Assembly: GCF_014280965.1 (NCBI RefSeq)
Contig: NZ_JACODZ010000001.1
Location: 186,001-250,000, forward strand
DNA length: 64,000 nt
Source of the DNA: Echinicola salinicaeni
Lineage (GTDB): Bacteria > Bacteroidota > Bacteroidia > Cytophagales > Cyclobacteriaceae
Direction of reading: 5' to 3'
Below, one piece after another: positions 43,401 through 51,159 of this stretch. Position 1 is the first letter of the stretch; every line of letters begins with the position of its first letter. The position numbers and the translations under genes are program-made. The notes under the pieces were generated by a model. That model saw nothing but the letters and a program-made list of their open reading frames with translations. It searched no databases and was not told where the DNA came from.

Positions 43401-44799
43401 TATAGTAGATGCTTATATCCCCAAGGTGAAAATCAAAACATCATCATTGACGAGTTTTCAGGAAACGGGACGTCTTGATATTGATGATCTGGAATTGGAC
43501 CAACCTGATATCCATCTTTATTTGGATAAAAAAGGGGCTAAGGCCAAGGCTGATGAAAATGCCAAAGAAGTAGTACAAGATGTTATCAAGCAATTGGTAA
43601 TTGATGATTTCAGGCTTAATGGAGGAATTTTGAGTATTAGGGAAAAAGATACTACTGGAAAAGTCCAAAATTACTCAGGTGTCAATATGGTACTGAGTGA
43701 CCTTAACTTTGATCTTAGCAGTAATCAGGGCTTCGATAAGAATATGGTATTGAACAAGGATTTTTTAATTGAGTTGCCCAATTATACCCTTAAGCTTCCT
43801 GATTCCTTAAATGTGTTGGAAGTGGGCTTGGTCCTGCTCTCAAATGAACGTATGGTGTTAAAGGAGGTTGAACTGAAGCCACGATATGGAGATTATGAGT
43901 ATTTGGATAAGGTGAAATACCAGACTGATGTCATCCATGCTAAATTACCAGAGGTGGTTTTTGATCATGTTGATGTGAAAGGGATAATAGAATCCAAGGA
44001 TATCAGGGGGAGAAGTATGACGATCATTGAGCCAGAAGTGAATGTCTTTAGGGATAAAAGAATGCCCTTTGACTCGACTCTCGTAAGGCCGATGCCTCAA
44101 GAGCTGATGAGGTCATCAGGTATAAAGATGGAGTTGGATACCATTATGCTCCAGAATGGAAAGGTTGTTTATAAGGAGTTTCCCGAAAAAGGCATGGTGC
44201 CCGGAAGCATCGCTTTTGATTCCTTGACTGCTAGCATCAGTCCCTTTTATTTAAATAAATCCCTTGATGATCCTTATCCCATTTCGATGAGCGAGTTAAA
44301 GGCTTTTGCGATGATGAATGGGGTGGCACCTGTCAATATGAGTGCAAAGCTGTATTTTGATGATCCTTATTTAATGGAAGTGGCTGTGAATTTAGGGGAG
44401 TTTCAGGTGAGTACCATTAATTCTATTTTGGCTACTAATGCTTTTGTAAAGGTACTTGAAGGGGTGGTAAGGCCCTCGGACTGGAGATTCCAAGCCAATA
44501 AACATGAGGCATCCGGAAAGATGAATTTCAGGTATAATCGTTTGAAGGTGATGCTGCTCAATGAACGTACCTTGAAGAAGGCCAGAGGACGGACGGGGAT
44601 GTTGAACTTTGTGCTCAATGCCTTTGCACTCCGGGGCAATAATCCGCGTAAGTTTTTTAATACCATGGTAGAAGCTCCGATTTATTTAGAGAGGGATACC
44701 AGCCGATTTATTTTTAACTATTGGTGGAAGCTCAGTTTCTCAGGATTAAAGGGGAGTATGGGTTTAGGTGAAGCGAAAAAAGAGGAGGATGATGAGTAA
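40486..44799 (+). CDS. Giant AsmA/TamB-like envelope protein, 1437 residues
   Basis: The protein has a very basic N terminus (MAEKKKDKKKLKRFHKRI), one membrane helix (about 19-45) and then some 1390 residues of beta-rich sequence that should lie in the periplasm. The segment after the helix, YEVNFDRFHLSIFERGFYFSGFVLSP, resembles the start of AsmA/DUF748-type proteins, whose repeats form a groove that can carry phospholipid to the outer membrane. Recurring units such as V-H-x-I/L-x-A-x-x-I/V-x-V/I-x-S/T are visible (residues about 225, 405, 580, 935). The C terminus (residues about 1300-1420) looks AsmA-like. I see no catalytic motif. It is an apparently single-gene transcript. Confidence 0.7.
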   Translation: MAEKKKDKKKLKRFHKRIIRIFSITLFVLGVLHVTVYFGSDLLLRNYVQHKVEEASGGLYEVNFDRFHLSIFERGFYFSGFVLSPTKEAIDSVSKKPIYKVQAPEIAVKFVGYDFSEKVLDIGEIRFVEPSVQSKQDLELIDDFSTESRLEQLLGEIKRSVENVRLKEIIIENLYVEKADLLIENFVSHKSIKAENTNIQIKDILMLNPRPKPTPFNAAGFNFTLENFEMLLADSVHNLQASEIQVSSLDNYIQAKSVVLSPDLGKEREVYYNMVLDNLELTDADINQVFYTTDVNVGQMTLRNPSFLMYSELSPESDRVLQDYSLYPLIKDILASISIDDLTIDDGVYLQRGVEDEYKNRIEADRIDFQMKNVYIGPELKSSPEQFFYADDAALELSSVKVVLADGVHWITGDKVKISSFEDRVDVEGAKVEPFRDAGKDVTLFEVDIPRFSLEEANLKKVYNQSVLDIENLVISQPFVKFVNIQKRSEQSQVNTIQDLSKDYLSAIYIKKLELQDGEMVLNNKLDINKDSISFQKVSFVMENFAVDESTERDSTTRFFMAEALQLELDDYAMKLTDDIHIFKADKIFIDTKSQSLQVKGLGFEPLHPEKVEENLKRVNKKSVLDLVIPDIYLHGVDIRKAYFDEKLEVKHIEVNNPNIKLSRYLARQEEDEKERIYDIYDLATSYFSYIIVDSVSLINGSIAYDNYVRDRIKTFAENDVFIHIKNFHLDKDVSPRMAGSLFAEELDISLNNYVFNVANGKYSMSADRISYNSSKDELVTANVKLSPNRSLGMKLALSANIPSLSFSGVDMEAFLFENSLSLSKVKMADAQVNLFIDRQAELDSADMKSQRVKNRKLPKKIDLISIDTVEASNAHFNAFYSSEGGERELINTGVNLSFYGLFLDSAKLQQGDIVNFFENMAMDIDDFSLTLRDSVHTINFSSVGLDTKSDEITFEDFRVNPLELNGGFRGPIVDAYIPKVKIKTSSLTSFQETGRLDIDDLELDQPDIHLYLDKKGAKAKADENAKEVVQDVIKQLVIDDFRLNGGILSIREKDTTGKVQNYSGVNMVLSDLNFDLSSNQGFDKNMVLNKDFLIELPNYTLKLPDSLNVLEVGLVLLSNERMVLKEVELKPRYGDYEYLDKVKYQTDVIHAKLPEVVFDHVDVKGIIESKDIRGRSMTIIEPEVNVFRDKRMPFDSTLVRPMPQELMRSSGIKMELDTIMLQNGKVVYKEFPEKGMVPGSIAFDSLTASISPFYLNKSLDDPYPISMSELKAFAMMNGVAPVNMSAKLYFDDPYLMEVAVNLGEFQVSTINSILATNAFVKVLEGVVRPSDWRFQANKHEASGKMNFRYNRLKVMLLNERTLKKARGRTGMLNFVLNAFALRGNNPRKFFNTMVEAPIYLERDTSRFIFNYWWKLSFSGLKGSMGLGEAKKEEDDE

Positions 44800-44898
44800 T
44801 TTGGTGGCTTCTACTGCTAAAGGCAAAAGCAATCGGATATTTATGTGGTCATTAATCGATAATATTTTAGATTTGCATTTCTAAAACAGAAAGTATTT

Positions 44899-45927
44899 AT
44901 GCATCAGGATAAAATCGAAGCATTAAAAATAGAGATTGCGCAAGCAGATGCCAAAAACTCGGATGAGCTGGAGGCTTACAGAATGCGCTATATCAGTAAA
45001 AAAAGTGTTGTAGGAGAACTGTTTGCTGCAATGAGGGATATTCCTAATGAGCAAAAGAAAGCCTATGGACAGCAGGTCAATGCCGTAAAAGTAGCAGCTG
45101 AAGATAAATTCAAGGAGCTAATTGATAAGGTCAATTCAAATAGTGGCTCATCCAAATCATCTGATATTGACTTGACTTTGCCGGCTACCAATGTGCCTGT
45201 TGGAGGGATTCATCCTTTGACTTCTACCAAACAGCGTATCATTGAGATATTTGAGAGAATTGGTTTTAATCTTTCTGAAGGGCCAGAGATTGAAGATGAC
45301 TGGCATAACTTTACTGCCCTGAACTTTCCAGAGAATCACCCAGCCAGGGAGATGCAGGATACTTTCTTCATTGAAAAGAATCCAGATATTGCCTTGAGAA
45401 CGCACACTTCTTCGGTTCAGGTGAGGGTGATGGAAAATGAAAAGCCGCCCATCAGGACTTTGTCTCCGGGTAGGGTTTTTAGGAATGAGGCCATTTCTGC
45501 TAGGGCACATTGTATTTTCCACCAAGTGGAAGGCTTGTATGTGGATGAAAATGTAGGTTTTGCAGATCTGAAACAGACGCTTTATCACTTTGCCAAGGAA
45601 ATGTTTGGGAAAGAAACCAAAGTAAGGTTCAGACCTTCTTATTTTCCGTTTACTGAGCCGAGTGCAGAGATCGATATTTCTTGCTTATTATGTGGAGGAG
45701 ATGGATGTAATGTATGTAAAGGTACTGGTTGGGTTGAAATTGGTGGCTCTGGAATGGTGGATCCTAATGTGTTGGAAAATTGTGGGATTGATTCTGAGAA
45801 ATACACTGGCTTTGCTTTTGGGATGGGAATCGAGAGGATTGCGATGTTAAAGTATCAGATCAAAGATTTAAGATTGTTTACCGAAAATGATATTAGGTTC
45901 TTGAAACAGTTTAAACCGCTCTTATAG
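44899..45927 (+). CDS. pheS: Phenylalanyl-tRNA synthetase alpha subunit
   Basis: PheS is the catalytic subunit of the alpha2-beta2 enzyme that charges tRNA-Phe. The 342-residue protein has an N-terminal coiled coil (about 1-85), then motif 1 around HPLTSTKQRIIEIFERIGF, ALNFPENHPAREMQDTFF, LLRTHTSSVQVR-like motif (here LRTHTSSVQVRVM), motif 2 FRNEAISARAHCIFHQVEG, and motif 3 GFAFGMGIERIAMLKY. A CLLCGGDGCNVCKGTGW segment is also found in many bacterial PheS proteins. The pheT partner is not adjacent. It ends at a strong terminator shared with the convergent surA-like gene. Confidence 0.96.
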   Translation: MHQDKIEALKIEIAQADAKNSDELEAYRMRYISKKSVVGELFAAMRDIPNEQKKAYGQQVNAVKVAAEDKFKELIDKVNSNSGSSKSSDIDLTLPATNVPVGGIHPLTSTKQRIIEIFERIGFNLSEGPEIEDDWHNFTALNFPENHPAREMQDTFFIEKNPDIALRTHTSSVQVRVMENEKPPIRTLSPGRVFRNEAISARAHCIFHQVEGLYVDENVGFADLKQTLYHFAKEMFGKETKVRFRPSYFPFTEPSAEIDISCLLCGGDGCNVCKGTGWVEIGGSGMVDPNVLENCGIDSEKYTGFAFGMGIERIAMLKYQIKDLRLFTENDIRFLKQFKPLL

Positions 45928-45954
45928 CTAGGTCGCTGTTTATATTAGGACAAA

Positions 45955-45987
45955 AAAAGGGAAGTTGAATTCATCAACTTCCCTTTT
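45955..45987. terminator. Bidirectional intrinsic terminator between pheS and the surA-like gene
   Basis: A perfect 14-pair stem (45955-45968 with 45974-45987) closes a 5-base loop ATTCA, with A-run and T-run flanks usable from both strands. Confidence 0.95.
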
Positions 45988-46011
45988 CATTTGCTGTTAT
46001 AGTTAGTTCAT

Positions 46012-47409
46012 TTAGTCATCCTCTTTGAGGGCATTGCAGCGGTCATAGGCTGGATCAATATCTATGAAGACTTCTTCTTTGGCAATTTTAAACCATTTCT
46101 CCAGCGCTTCAGTTTCCTTCTGCTTTTTCGTAGCTGCTTTGAGCTTTTCGTAATCATCCTCTAGATTGGCCCTGTGTGCAGGGAATTTTTCTTTATAATA
46201 AAGGATTCTGACTGCTTTTTCTGCTTCACCGGTTCTTTGGTTTTGCTCCTCATAGCGCAAAGGTTCACTTACAGTACCTACCTTCATGGTATCAATGGTA
46301 AAATATAAGATAGGGTCTTCAAGTGTTCTTAGGGTAAGCCTGTTGGCTCCGGTAGTAGGGTCTGAAAAGAATCCCCCATTGTCAGAGGTACTTCTGTCAT
46401 CGGAAAATTCCTTGGCTGCTTTCGCAAAGCTCATCGTGTCTAGTTGGATGAGGTTTCTCAAACTATCCAATTCCCTTTCAGCAGCTTTAATGTCATTTTC
46501 TGAGGGTCTTGGCTTGATCAATATATGGCGCGTACTAAAAGAATCACTCCTTTTTTCCAATAATTGAATTAAGTGAATACCAAATTGTGACTCGACTGGT
46601 TCTCCGATCTCACCTTGTCTAAGGCTCAAAGCCATTGCCTCATATTCTGGGGCTAACTCACCTCTACCAAAGAAGCCCAAATCACCTCCTTGAATCTTGG
46701 ATCCGGGATCTTCTGAATATTTCTTGGCCATGCTGGCAAAATCAGCTTCTCCATCAAGAATCTTTTGTTTGATATTATTGAGTTGTGCAATTACTTGGTC
46801 TTTTTCTTTCCTTCCTGGCTCAGGCTTTTTGACGATCTGTCCTACCGCTACTTCTGCTGAGAAAAAAGGCAAAGAATCGTTTGGGATTTGATTATAGAAC
46901 TTTCGCACATCAGCAGGTGAAACCTGGAGATCTTGAACGATATTCGCTCTCATTTTACCAATGATCTTTTGTTCTTTGATCATATCATGGATTTCAGACT
47001 TTAGCTGTTCAGAAGTCTTTCCGTATGCCTCCACTAGGGTTTCTTCATCACCTCCAAATTGTTGCATGACCATATTGAACCTTTGGTCTGTTTCTAATAC
47101 CACTTCCGCGTCGGTCACAATAATGGAGTCAATGGCTGCTTTGGCCACCATCAATTTGTTGATCAGTAATGATTCAAAAATATCACATCTAGAAGGTGCT
47201 TCAAAGCCCTCTTGAGATTGAGAGACAGCCTCTAGGTAGGCTTTTTGAAGATCAGATTCCAGAATGATATTATTGTCGACTTTGGCGATAATTTTGTCCA
47301 AGATCTGACCGGAAGGCTTGGTTTTGGTACTGTCTGCATTTTGGGCATGCAAGTGAAATGAAATCACTGTCATTAGGCCTGCAGTCAGCATTTTTGTGAA
47401 CTTACTCAT
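46012..47409 (-). CDS. SurA-like periplasmic peptidyl-prolyl isomerase/chaperone
   Basis: I start at the ATG of MSKFTKMLTAGLMTVIS, which gives a clean signal peptide ending HLHAQ; upstream ATGs at 47424 and 47472 are possible. The 465-residue protein has a SurA N-terminal helical domain (IIAKVDNNIILESDLQKAYLEA) and two parvulin domains: about 170-290 (DFASMAKKYSEDPGSKIQGGDLGFFGRGEL) and about 290-400 (FSTRHILIKPRPSENDIKAA). SurA escorts unfolded outer-membrane proteins through the periplasm. It is the last gene of a three-gene run and overlaps the upstream gene. Confidence 0.9.
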   Translation of the reverse strand: MSKFTKMLTAGLMTVISFHLHAQNADSTKTKPSGQILDKIIAKVDNNIILESDLQKAYLEAVSQSQEGFEAPSRCDIFESLLINKLMVAKAAIDSIIVTDAEVVLETDQRFNMVMQQFGGDEETLVEAYGKTSEQLKSEIHDMIKEQKIIGKMRANIVQDLQVSPADVRKFYNQIPNDSLPFFSAEVAVGQIVKKPEPGRKEKDQVIAQLNNIKQKILDGEADFASMAKKYSEDPGSKIQGGDLGFFGRGELAPEYEAMALSLRQGEIGEPVESQFGIHLIQLLEKRSDSFSTRHILIKPRPSENDIKAAERELDSLRNLIQLDTMSFAKAAKEFSDDRSTSDNGGFFSDPTTGANRLTLRTLEDPILYFTIDTMKVGTVSEPLRYEEQNQRTGEAEKAVRILYYKEKFPAHRANLEDDYEKLKAATKKQKETEALEKWFKIAKEEVFIDIDPAYDRCNALKEDD

Positions 47410-48316
47410 ATATCTTAAACTCATTGTTTTCTTGTGCTCGTTTATAAACGTTGTTTTGTAATGTTTCCGCAAGGTTTACTTTTCTTTTATTGACAATTAT
47501 CCTGGAAATTTCATCTTTCACAAAATCTACAGGGGGGATTTGGTCCTGAAGTTTGTATTCCAGAATATTAAAATAATAATTGAACTCCTCGTCTTCCACT
47601 TTTATGATATTGTTCGATCTGCTTAGTAATTGAACTTTATTGTTATGGTTGCTCAAAGGGGTGTTGAGGATTATATCTTCAAATTTAATCCAAGTGGAAT
47701 CTTCCAAGAAATAGTTACTAGCAGATTTTATGGCCAGTTCCCTCAAAGTCTCCTTGTCCTCTGGACTGTTTTGCTTAAGGAGTTTTTCTACTTTGGTATT
47801 CTGGGACAGGCTTTTTTCCATTTTGATGAAATTGGTCCGAACTATGATTTCCTTCAGGATAAAATTATCTCGATTATTGTCATAATACTGTTGGATTTCC
47901 TCATCTGTCACTTCCTTGCTCAGATTGTCCTCAATATATTGTTTCTCATATTCGTAAACGATCAATGCGTATCGATAATCCAATAGTTTTTTGTCCAACT
48001 CAGCTTGGCTTAGGGTAATGTTTTTACCGGCCTCTTTGATCATGAGTTGTTTTTTTATCCACGACTGAATGTATCGAGTGGCCAGGTTGATACTGTCTTC
48101 CTTGGAAGTAGTTTCCTTGGTAATAAAGGATAAATCCGCTTTTCTGAGAAAGTTATTATCCACAGAAGCTACCGCTGGATTATCTTTTTCTTCCTCTTCC
48201 GTGTTTTTTATCTTAAACAGGTCACAGCTGCTTAAAACTGTACAGAATAGGATGATGATAAATCGACTAATTATTTGAAACGACGATATTTTCAATTTTC
48301 TTTTTCTCATCCTCAT
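47402..48316 (-). CDS. SurA/PpiC-like lipoprotein without a parvulin domain
   Basis: The 304-residue protein has a lipobox (TVLSSCDLF) after a basic, hydrophobic N terminus and so is probably lipid-anchored. Residues about 45-160 resemble the helical chaperone module of SurA (YIQSWIKKQLMIKEAGKNITLSQAELDKKLLDYRYALIVYEYEKQYI). I see no parvulin motif such as GGDLG, so it likely acts as a holdase rather than an isomerase. Its start overlaps the upstream PpiC gene by about 45 bases and its end overlaps the downstream surA-like gene, indicating tight translational coupling of three folding factors. Confidence 0.82.
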   Translation of the reverse strand: MRMRKRKLKISSFQIISRFIIILFCTVLSSCDLFKIKNTEEEEKDNPAVASVDNNFLRKADLSFITKETTSKEDSINLATRYIQSWIKKQLMIKEAGKNITLSQAELDKKLLDYRYALIVYEYEKQYIEDNLSKEVTDEEIQQYYDNNRDNFILKEIIVRTNFIKMEKSLSQNTKVEKLLKQNSPEDKETLRELAIKSASNYFLEDSTWIKFEDIILNTPLSNHNNKVQLLSRSNNIIKVEDEEFNYYFNILEYKLQDQIPPVDFVKDEISRIIVNKRKVNLAETLQNNVYKRAQENNEFKIYE

Positions 48317-50297
48317 TTATTTGGATGATATAGTTATTTCTTAATAGACTGATTAAATTATTGTTCAGTGATTCCTGGAAATCCTGTATGACTTTTCCTT
48401 TGGTCTCATTGAAGGCTTTTGGCATTTCAGGATAGGTTTTTCCTATGATTATCAAATGCACTTTGCCATCTTGTTTCAGCTTTTGAAGATTTTTGTCCGA
48501 AGTATTAATGTTCTTCAATACCGGGTGATTTTCATATTCAAAAGTTCCTTGTTTTAACTCAAAGGAAATAGGTGATTCATCAACAAATTTAGCTTGAATA
48601 CTTTCATCCAAATCCTCACTATAAGTCTTTTCTTCTAGAAACTTTTCGGCGGGACTGATCAATTCGGCTCGGTTAAGCGTTAATATGATCGCATCAGCTC
48701 TCTTTTCCCATTTATAATCCTCCCTGTGCTCCTCATAGAAAGCTTCTTGTCCAACAGTATCAAGCAATGCCTTTTGCCATACCATTTGGTTCATCAGGTC
48801 AAAAAGCAAAATACCATCCCTATATTCTTTTATCAATAGCCTGTATTCATCATTGTTTTCTGTCAGGTCTTTTTCCTCAGTTGATATAAGGGATGTTTCA
48901 ATGTATTTGTCTAACCAAGGCTGGAAGTAGTTCCTGGGCGCTATATTAACCACTTCACCACTATTTTCAATAAAGTTGATGAGGTCATTGACTTTTCTAG
49001 GTTCAGATTGGATCACAAACAAAGTACTGTCCATCATTCCTTCATTTTCGAGTAAGCTTTTGATAGCATTTATTTCATAAGCTTGATCACTCAATAAATT
49101 TTTGGTTTTAATGATGTTTTCCGCATGTTCTTGATAGTGGTACTTTGATTTCTGAATAGCTTGAACCTGGGATTTGATCAATTTGGATCGACTGTCTCTG
49201 AGGATTTTTGATTTCAGACCTTCTTCCATTTCCTCATAAGGAGGGATGGGTTTGGTGTCTATCAACTTGATGATATGATAACCATAGGGCGTGCTGATAG
49301 GTCTGGAGATCTCTCCAATTTCATTCAAGGAAAAAGCAGCCTGCTCAAATTCCTTAATAAAAGAACCAATACCGAACCAAGGTAGTTCTCCATCTTTGTT
49401 TTTGGTGTCTTTGTCTTCGGAATAAGACTGACAAACTGTAGACCAGCTACTGTTTTCTTTTTGTAGTTCGGTATAGATATCCGCAATTTTTCTTCTTGAT
49501 CTATCCTCAGACATAGGGTCATCTGCATCTGTCCTGACCAAGATATGTGCTACTTTTACTTGTCCCGGGTTGGGCTTTCTATCTTCTAATTTGATAATAT
49601 GGTAACCAAAATTAGTTAATACAGGGTCTGATATTTTACCTTCCTGCAGATTATATACAGCATCTTCAAAGGCATATACCATTTGTAACGAGGTGAAGTA
49701 CCCCAGGTCTCCTTTGTTGCTGCTTACTGAAGGATCTTGGGAGTATTCAATTGCCAGTTCCTCAAAATCCTGTCCAGCTTCTGCTTTTTCTTTGATTTTC
49801 TGTGCCATACGGAATACAGCAATTGAATCTTCTTTGTTGGCATTTCGGGGAAACCTCAGAAGGATATGTTTTGCATGGACCACTTCCTGCATACGGGCAT
49901 AGGCTTTTCTGAGCTCACCCTCCTGGAGGCTATTTTCAAGCAGATATGGTTTTTTTAGGTCTTCTTTGAATGCCAAGAACTCCCTTTTGAATTCTTCTGA
50001 TTCATGTAGCCCCAATGCTTCTGCTTCTTTGACTTTTAATTTATAGTTGATAAAGAGCTCTAGGTTCTCCTCAAATTCCTCGGGGCTTAATTTGTCCTCG
50101 TCTTTTTCAAAGTCGCGGTTTTTGGAGAGCATGTATAAAAATTCGGCAGACTGAATCGGTTCATTACCTACTTTGAGTAGGTATGGACTTTCTTCAGCGC
50201 TCGGAGTGTTTTGACTCAGTTGGCCAGAAGGAGTACAAGCTATGATAGTGCCCAATGCGAACAGGCACAGATATGTATATTTCATCGTCGTTTGCAT
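48267..50297 (-). CDS. PpiC-type peptidyl-prolyl isomerase lipoprotein with two parvulin domains
   Basis: The 676-residue protein is probably lipid-anchored (LGTIIACTPSG). After an N-terminal helical segment, parvulin domain 1 spans about 130-235 (VVHAKHILLRFPR ... GDLGYFTSLQMVYAFEDAV). Domain 2 spans about 235-350 (VKVAHILVRTDAD ... DGELPWFGIGSFIKEFEQAAF). A long C-terminal region of about 320 residues has no motif I recognise but ends in helical chaperone-like sequence. It heads a minus-strand run of three folding factors. The likely role is in folding or escorting secreted and outer-membrane proteins. Confidence 0.9.
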   Translation of the reverse strand: MQTTMKYTYLCLFALGTIIACTPSGQLSQNTPSAEESPYLLKVGNEPIQSAEFLYMLSKNRDFEKDEDKLSPEEFEENLELFINYKLKVKEAEALGLHESEEFKREFLAFKEDLKKPYLLENSLQEGELRKAYARMQEVVHAKHILLRFPRNANKEDSIAVFRMAQKIKEKAEAGQDFEELAIEYSQDPSVSSNKGDLGYFTSLQMVYAFEDAVYNLQEGKISDPVLTNFGYHIIKLEDRKPNPGQVKVAHILVRTDADDPMSEDRSRRKIADIYTELQKENSSWSTVCQSYSEDKDTKNKDGELPWFGIGSFIKEFEQAAFSLNEIGEISRPISTPYGYHIIKLIDTKPIPPYEEMEEGLKSKILRDSRSKLIKSQVQAIQKSKYHYQEHAENIIKTKNLLSDQAYEINAIKSLLENEGMMDSTLFVIQSEPRKVNDLINFIENSGEVVNIAPRNYFQPWLDKYIETSLISTEEKDLTENNDEYRLLIKEYRDGILLFDLMNQMVWQKALLDTVGQEAFYEEHREDYKWEKRADAIILTLNRAELISPAEKFLEEKTYSEDLDESIQAKFVDESPISFELKQGTFEYENHPVLKNINTSDKNLQKLKQDGKVHLIIIGKTYPEMPKAFNETKGKVIQDFQESLNNNLISLLRNNYIIQINEDEKKKIENIVVSNN

Positions 50298-50377
50298 GCC
50301 AAAAACAATAGTGCAATGTTACAAATTTTAATGAAGAATGCGTGGTTTCCTCCTTGATAAGTGGTGAGAATTAACAA

Positions 50378-50794
50378 TTATTTGGAATTCAATTGTTTGA
50401 TCAAGCGGCAGATATTATGGGAATTTTTGCTTTCGATTTCTATGGCATCCATAATGGTCTTGACTAATTTGATGCCAAGCCCACCTTTTCTTTTGTCTTT
50501 GATTACATCTTTGAGACGGGGCTCTTCATAGGTCAACATGTCAAATGCCTCGCCAGAGTCAATGATCTCAAAAATTATCCGGTGATGAAGCTTCTTTACT
50601 TTGATACGGAGATGGCTGGAAGGGTTGCAGCCATGTGAGTGTATGATTCGGTTGGCGCATACTTCTTCCACAGCCAAAATCAATTCGTTTTTGACTATAT
50701 CGGTTAAACCGGAATTGCTAAGCTCCTTATCAAGAAAAGTCCTCAGCTCGGCCAATTTGTTCTTTTCACAATATAGGGTTAGCTCATGCTTCAT
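50378..50794 (-). CDS. RsbW-like anti-sigma-factor/serine kinase ATPase domain protein
   Basis: I start at the ATG of MKHELTLYCEKNKL because the longer frame lies in the STAS gene. The 138-residue protein is a GHKL (HATPase_c_2) domain with an N box VEEVCANRIIHSHG, a G1 segment DSGEAFD and a G2 loop GGLGIKLVKTIMD. In RsbW/SpoIIAB systems such proteins bind or phosphorylate a partner and switch by binding the STAS protein. The start overlaps the STAS gene by about 11 bases, so the pair is translationally coupled. No sigma factor gene is nearby. Confidence 0.88.
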   Translation of the reverse strand: MKHELTLYCEKNKLAELRTFLDKELSNSGLTDIVKNELILAVEEVCANRIIHSHGCNPSSHLRIKVKKLHHRIIFEIIDSGEAFDMLTYEEPRLKDVIKDKRKGGLGIKLVKTIMDAIEIESKNSHNICRLIKQLNSK

Positions 50795-51128
50795 GGATAG
50801 TCTGCAATGCCTCTTCTTTATTCGCTTTAATGGTAATGAGCTGGTCCAATCCGAGAATATGGAACACATTGATTACTTTCTCGGAAAGACCATAAATTAG
50901 AAATAGGACCTTTTGTTCTTCAAAGTCCTCGAGATAGGACATAAAAACCCCAAGTCCAGCAGATGAAATGTACTCTAGGCCACTTCCATCAACTAATATT
51001 TTTTTATGATTCTTGTTCAGTAATTCACCAATTGCTTCATCAAGTTCAACCGAGTTGCTCGCATCGACCTGCCCCTTTAATATTAAGGTAGTCTGGTCTT
51101 TTTCGGTTTGTATGCTGATTTCTAACAT
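50784..51128 (-). CDS. STAS-domain anti-sigma-factor antagonist (RsbV/SpoIIAA-like)
   Basis: The 114-residue protein is a single STAS domain. The conserved phosphorylation region is LEYISSAGLGVFMSY near residue 58, where one of the serines would be the switch residue. It is made between the phosphatase (upstream) and the ATPase (downstream). In known systems the unphosphorylated form sequesters the anti-sigma factor, while a PP2C phosphatase and the kinase change its phosphorylation state. The target that is released here is not evident from the window. Confidence 0.92.
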   Translation of the reverse strand: MLEISIQTEKDQTTLILKGQVDASNSVELDEAIGELLNKNHKKILVDGSGLEYISSAGLGVFMSYLEDFEEQKVLFLIYGLSEKVINVFHILGLDQLITIKANKEEALQTIHEA

Positions 51129-51159
51129 ATGTGATTATACGCTTAGATTTATCTAATGT

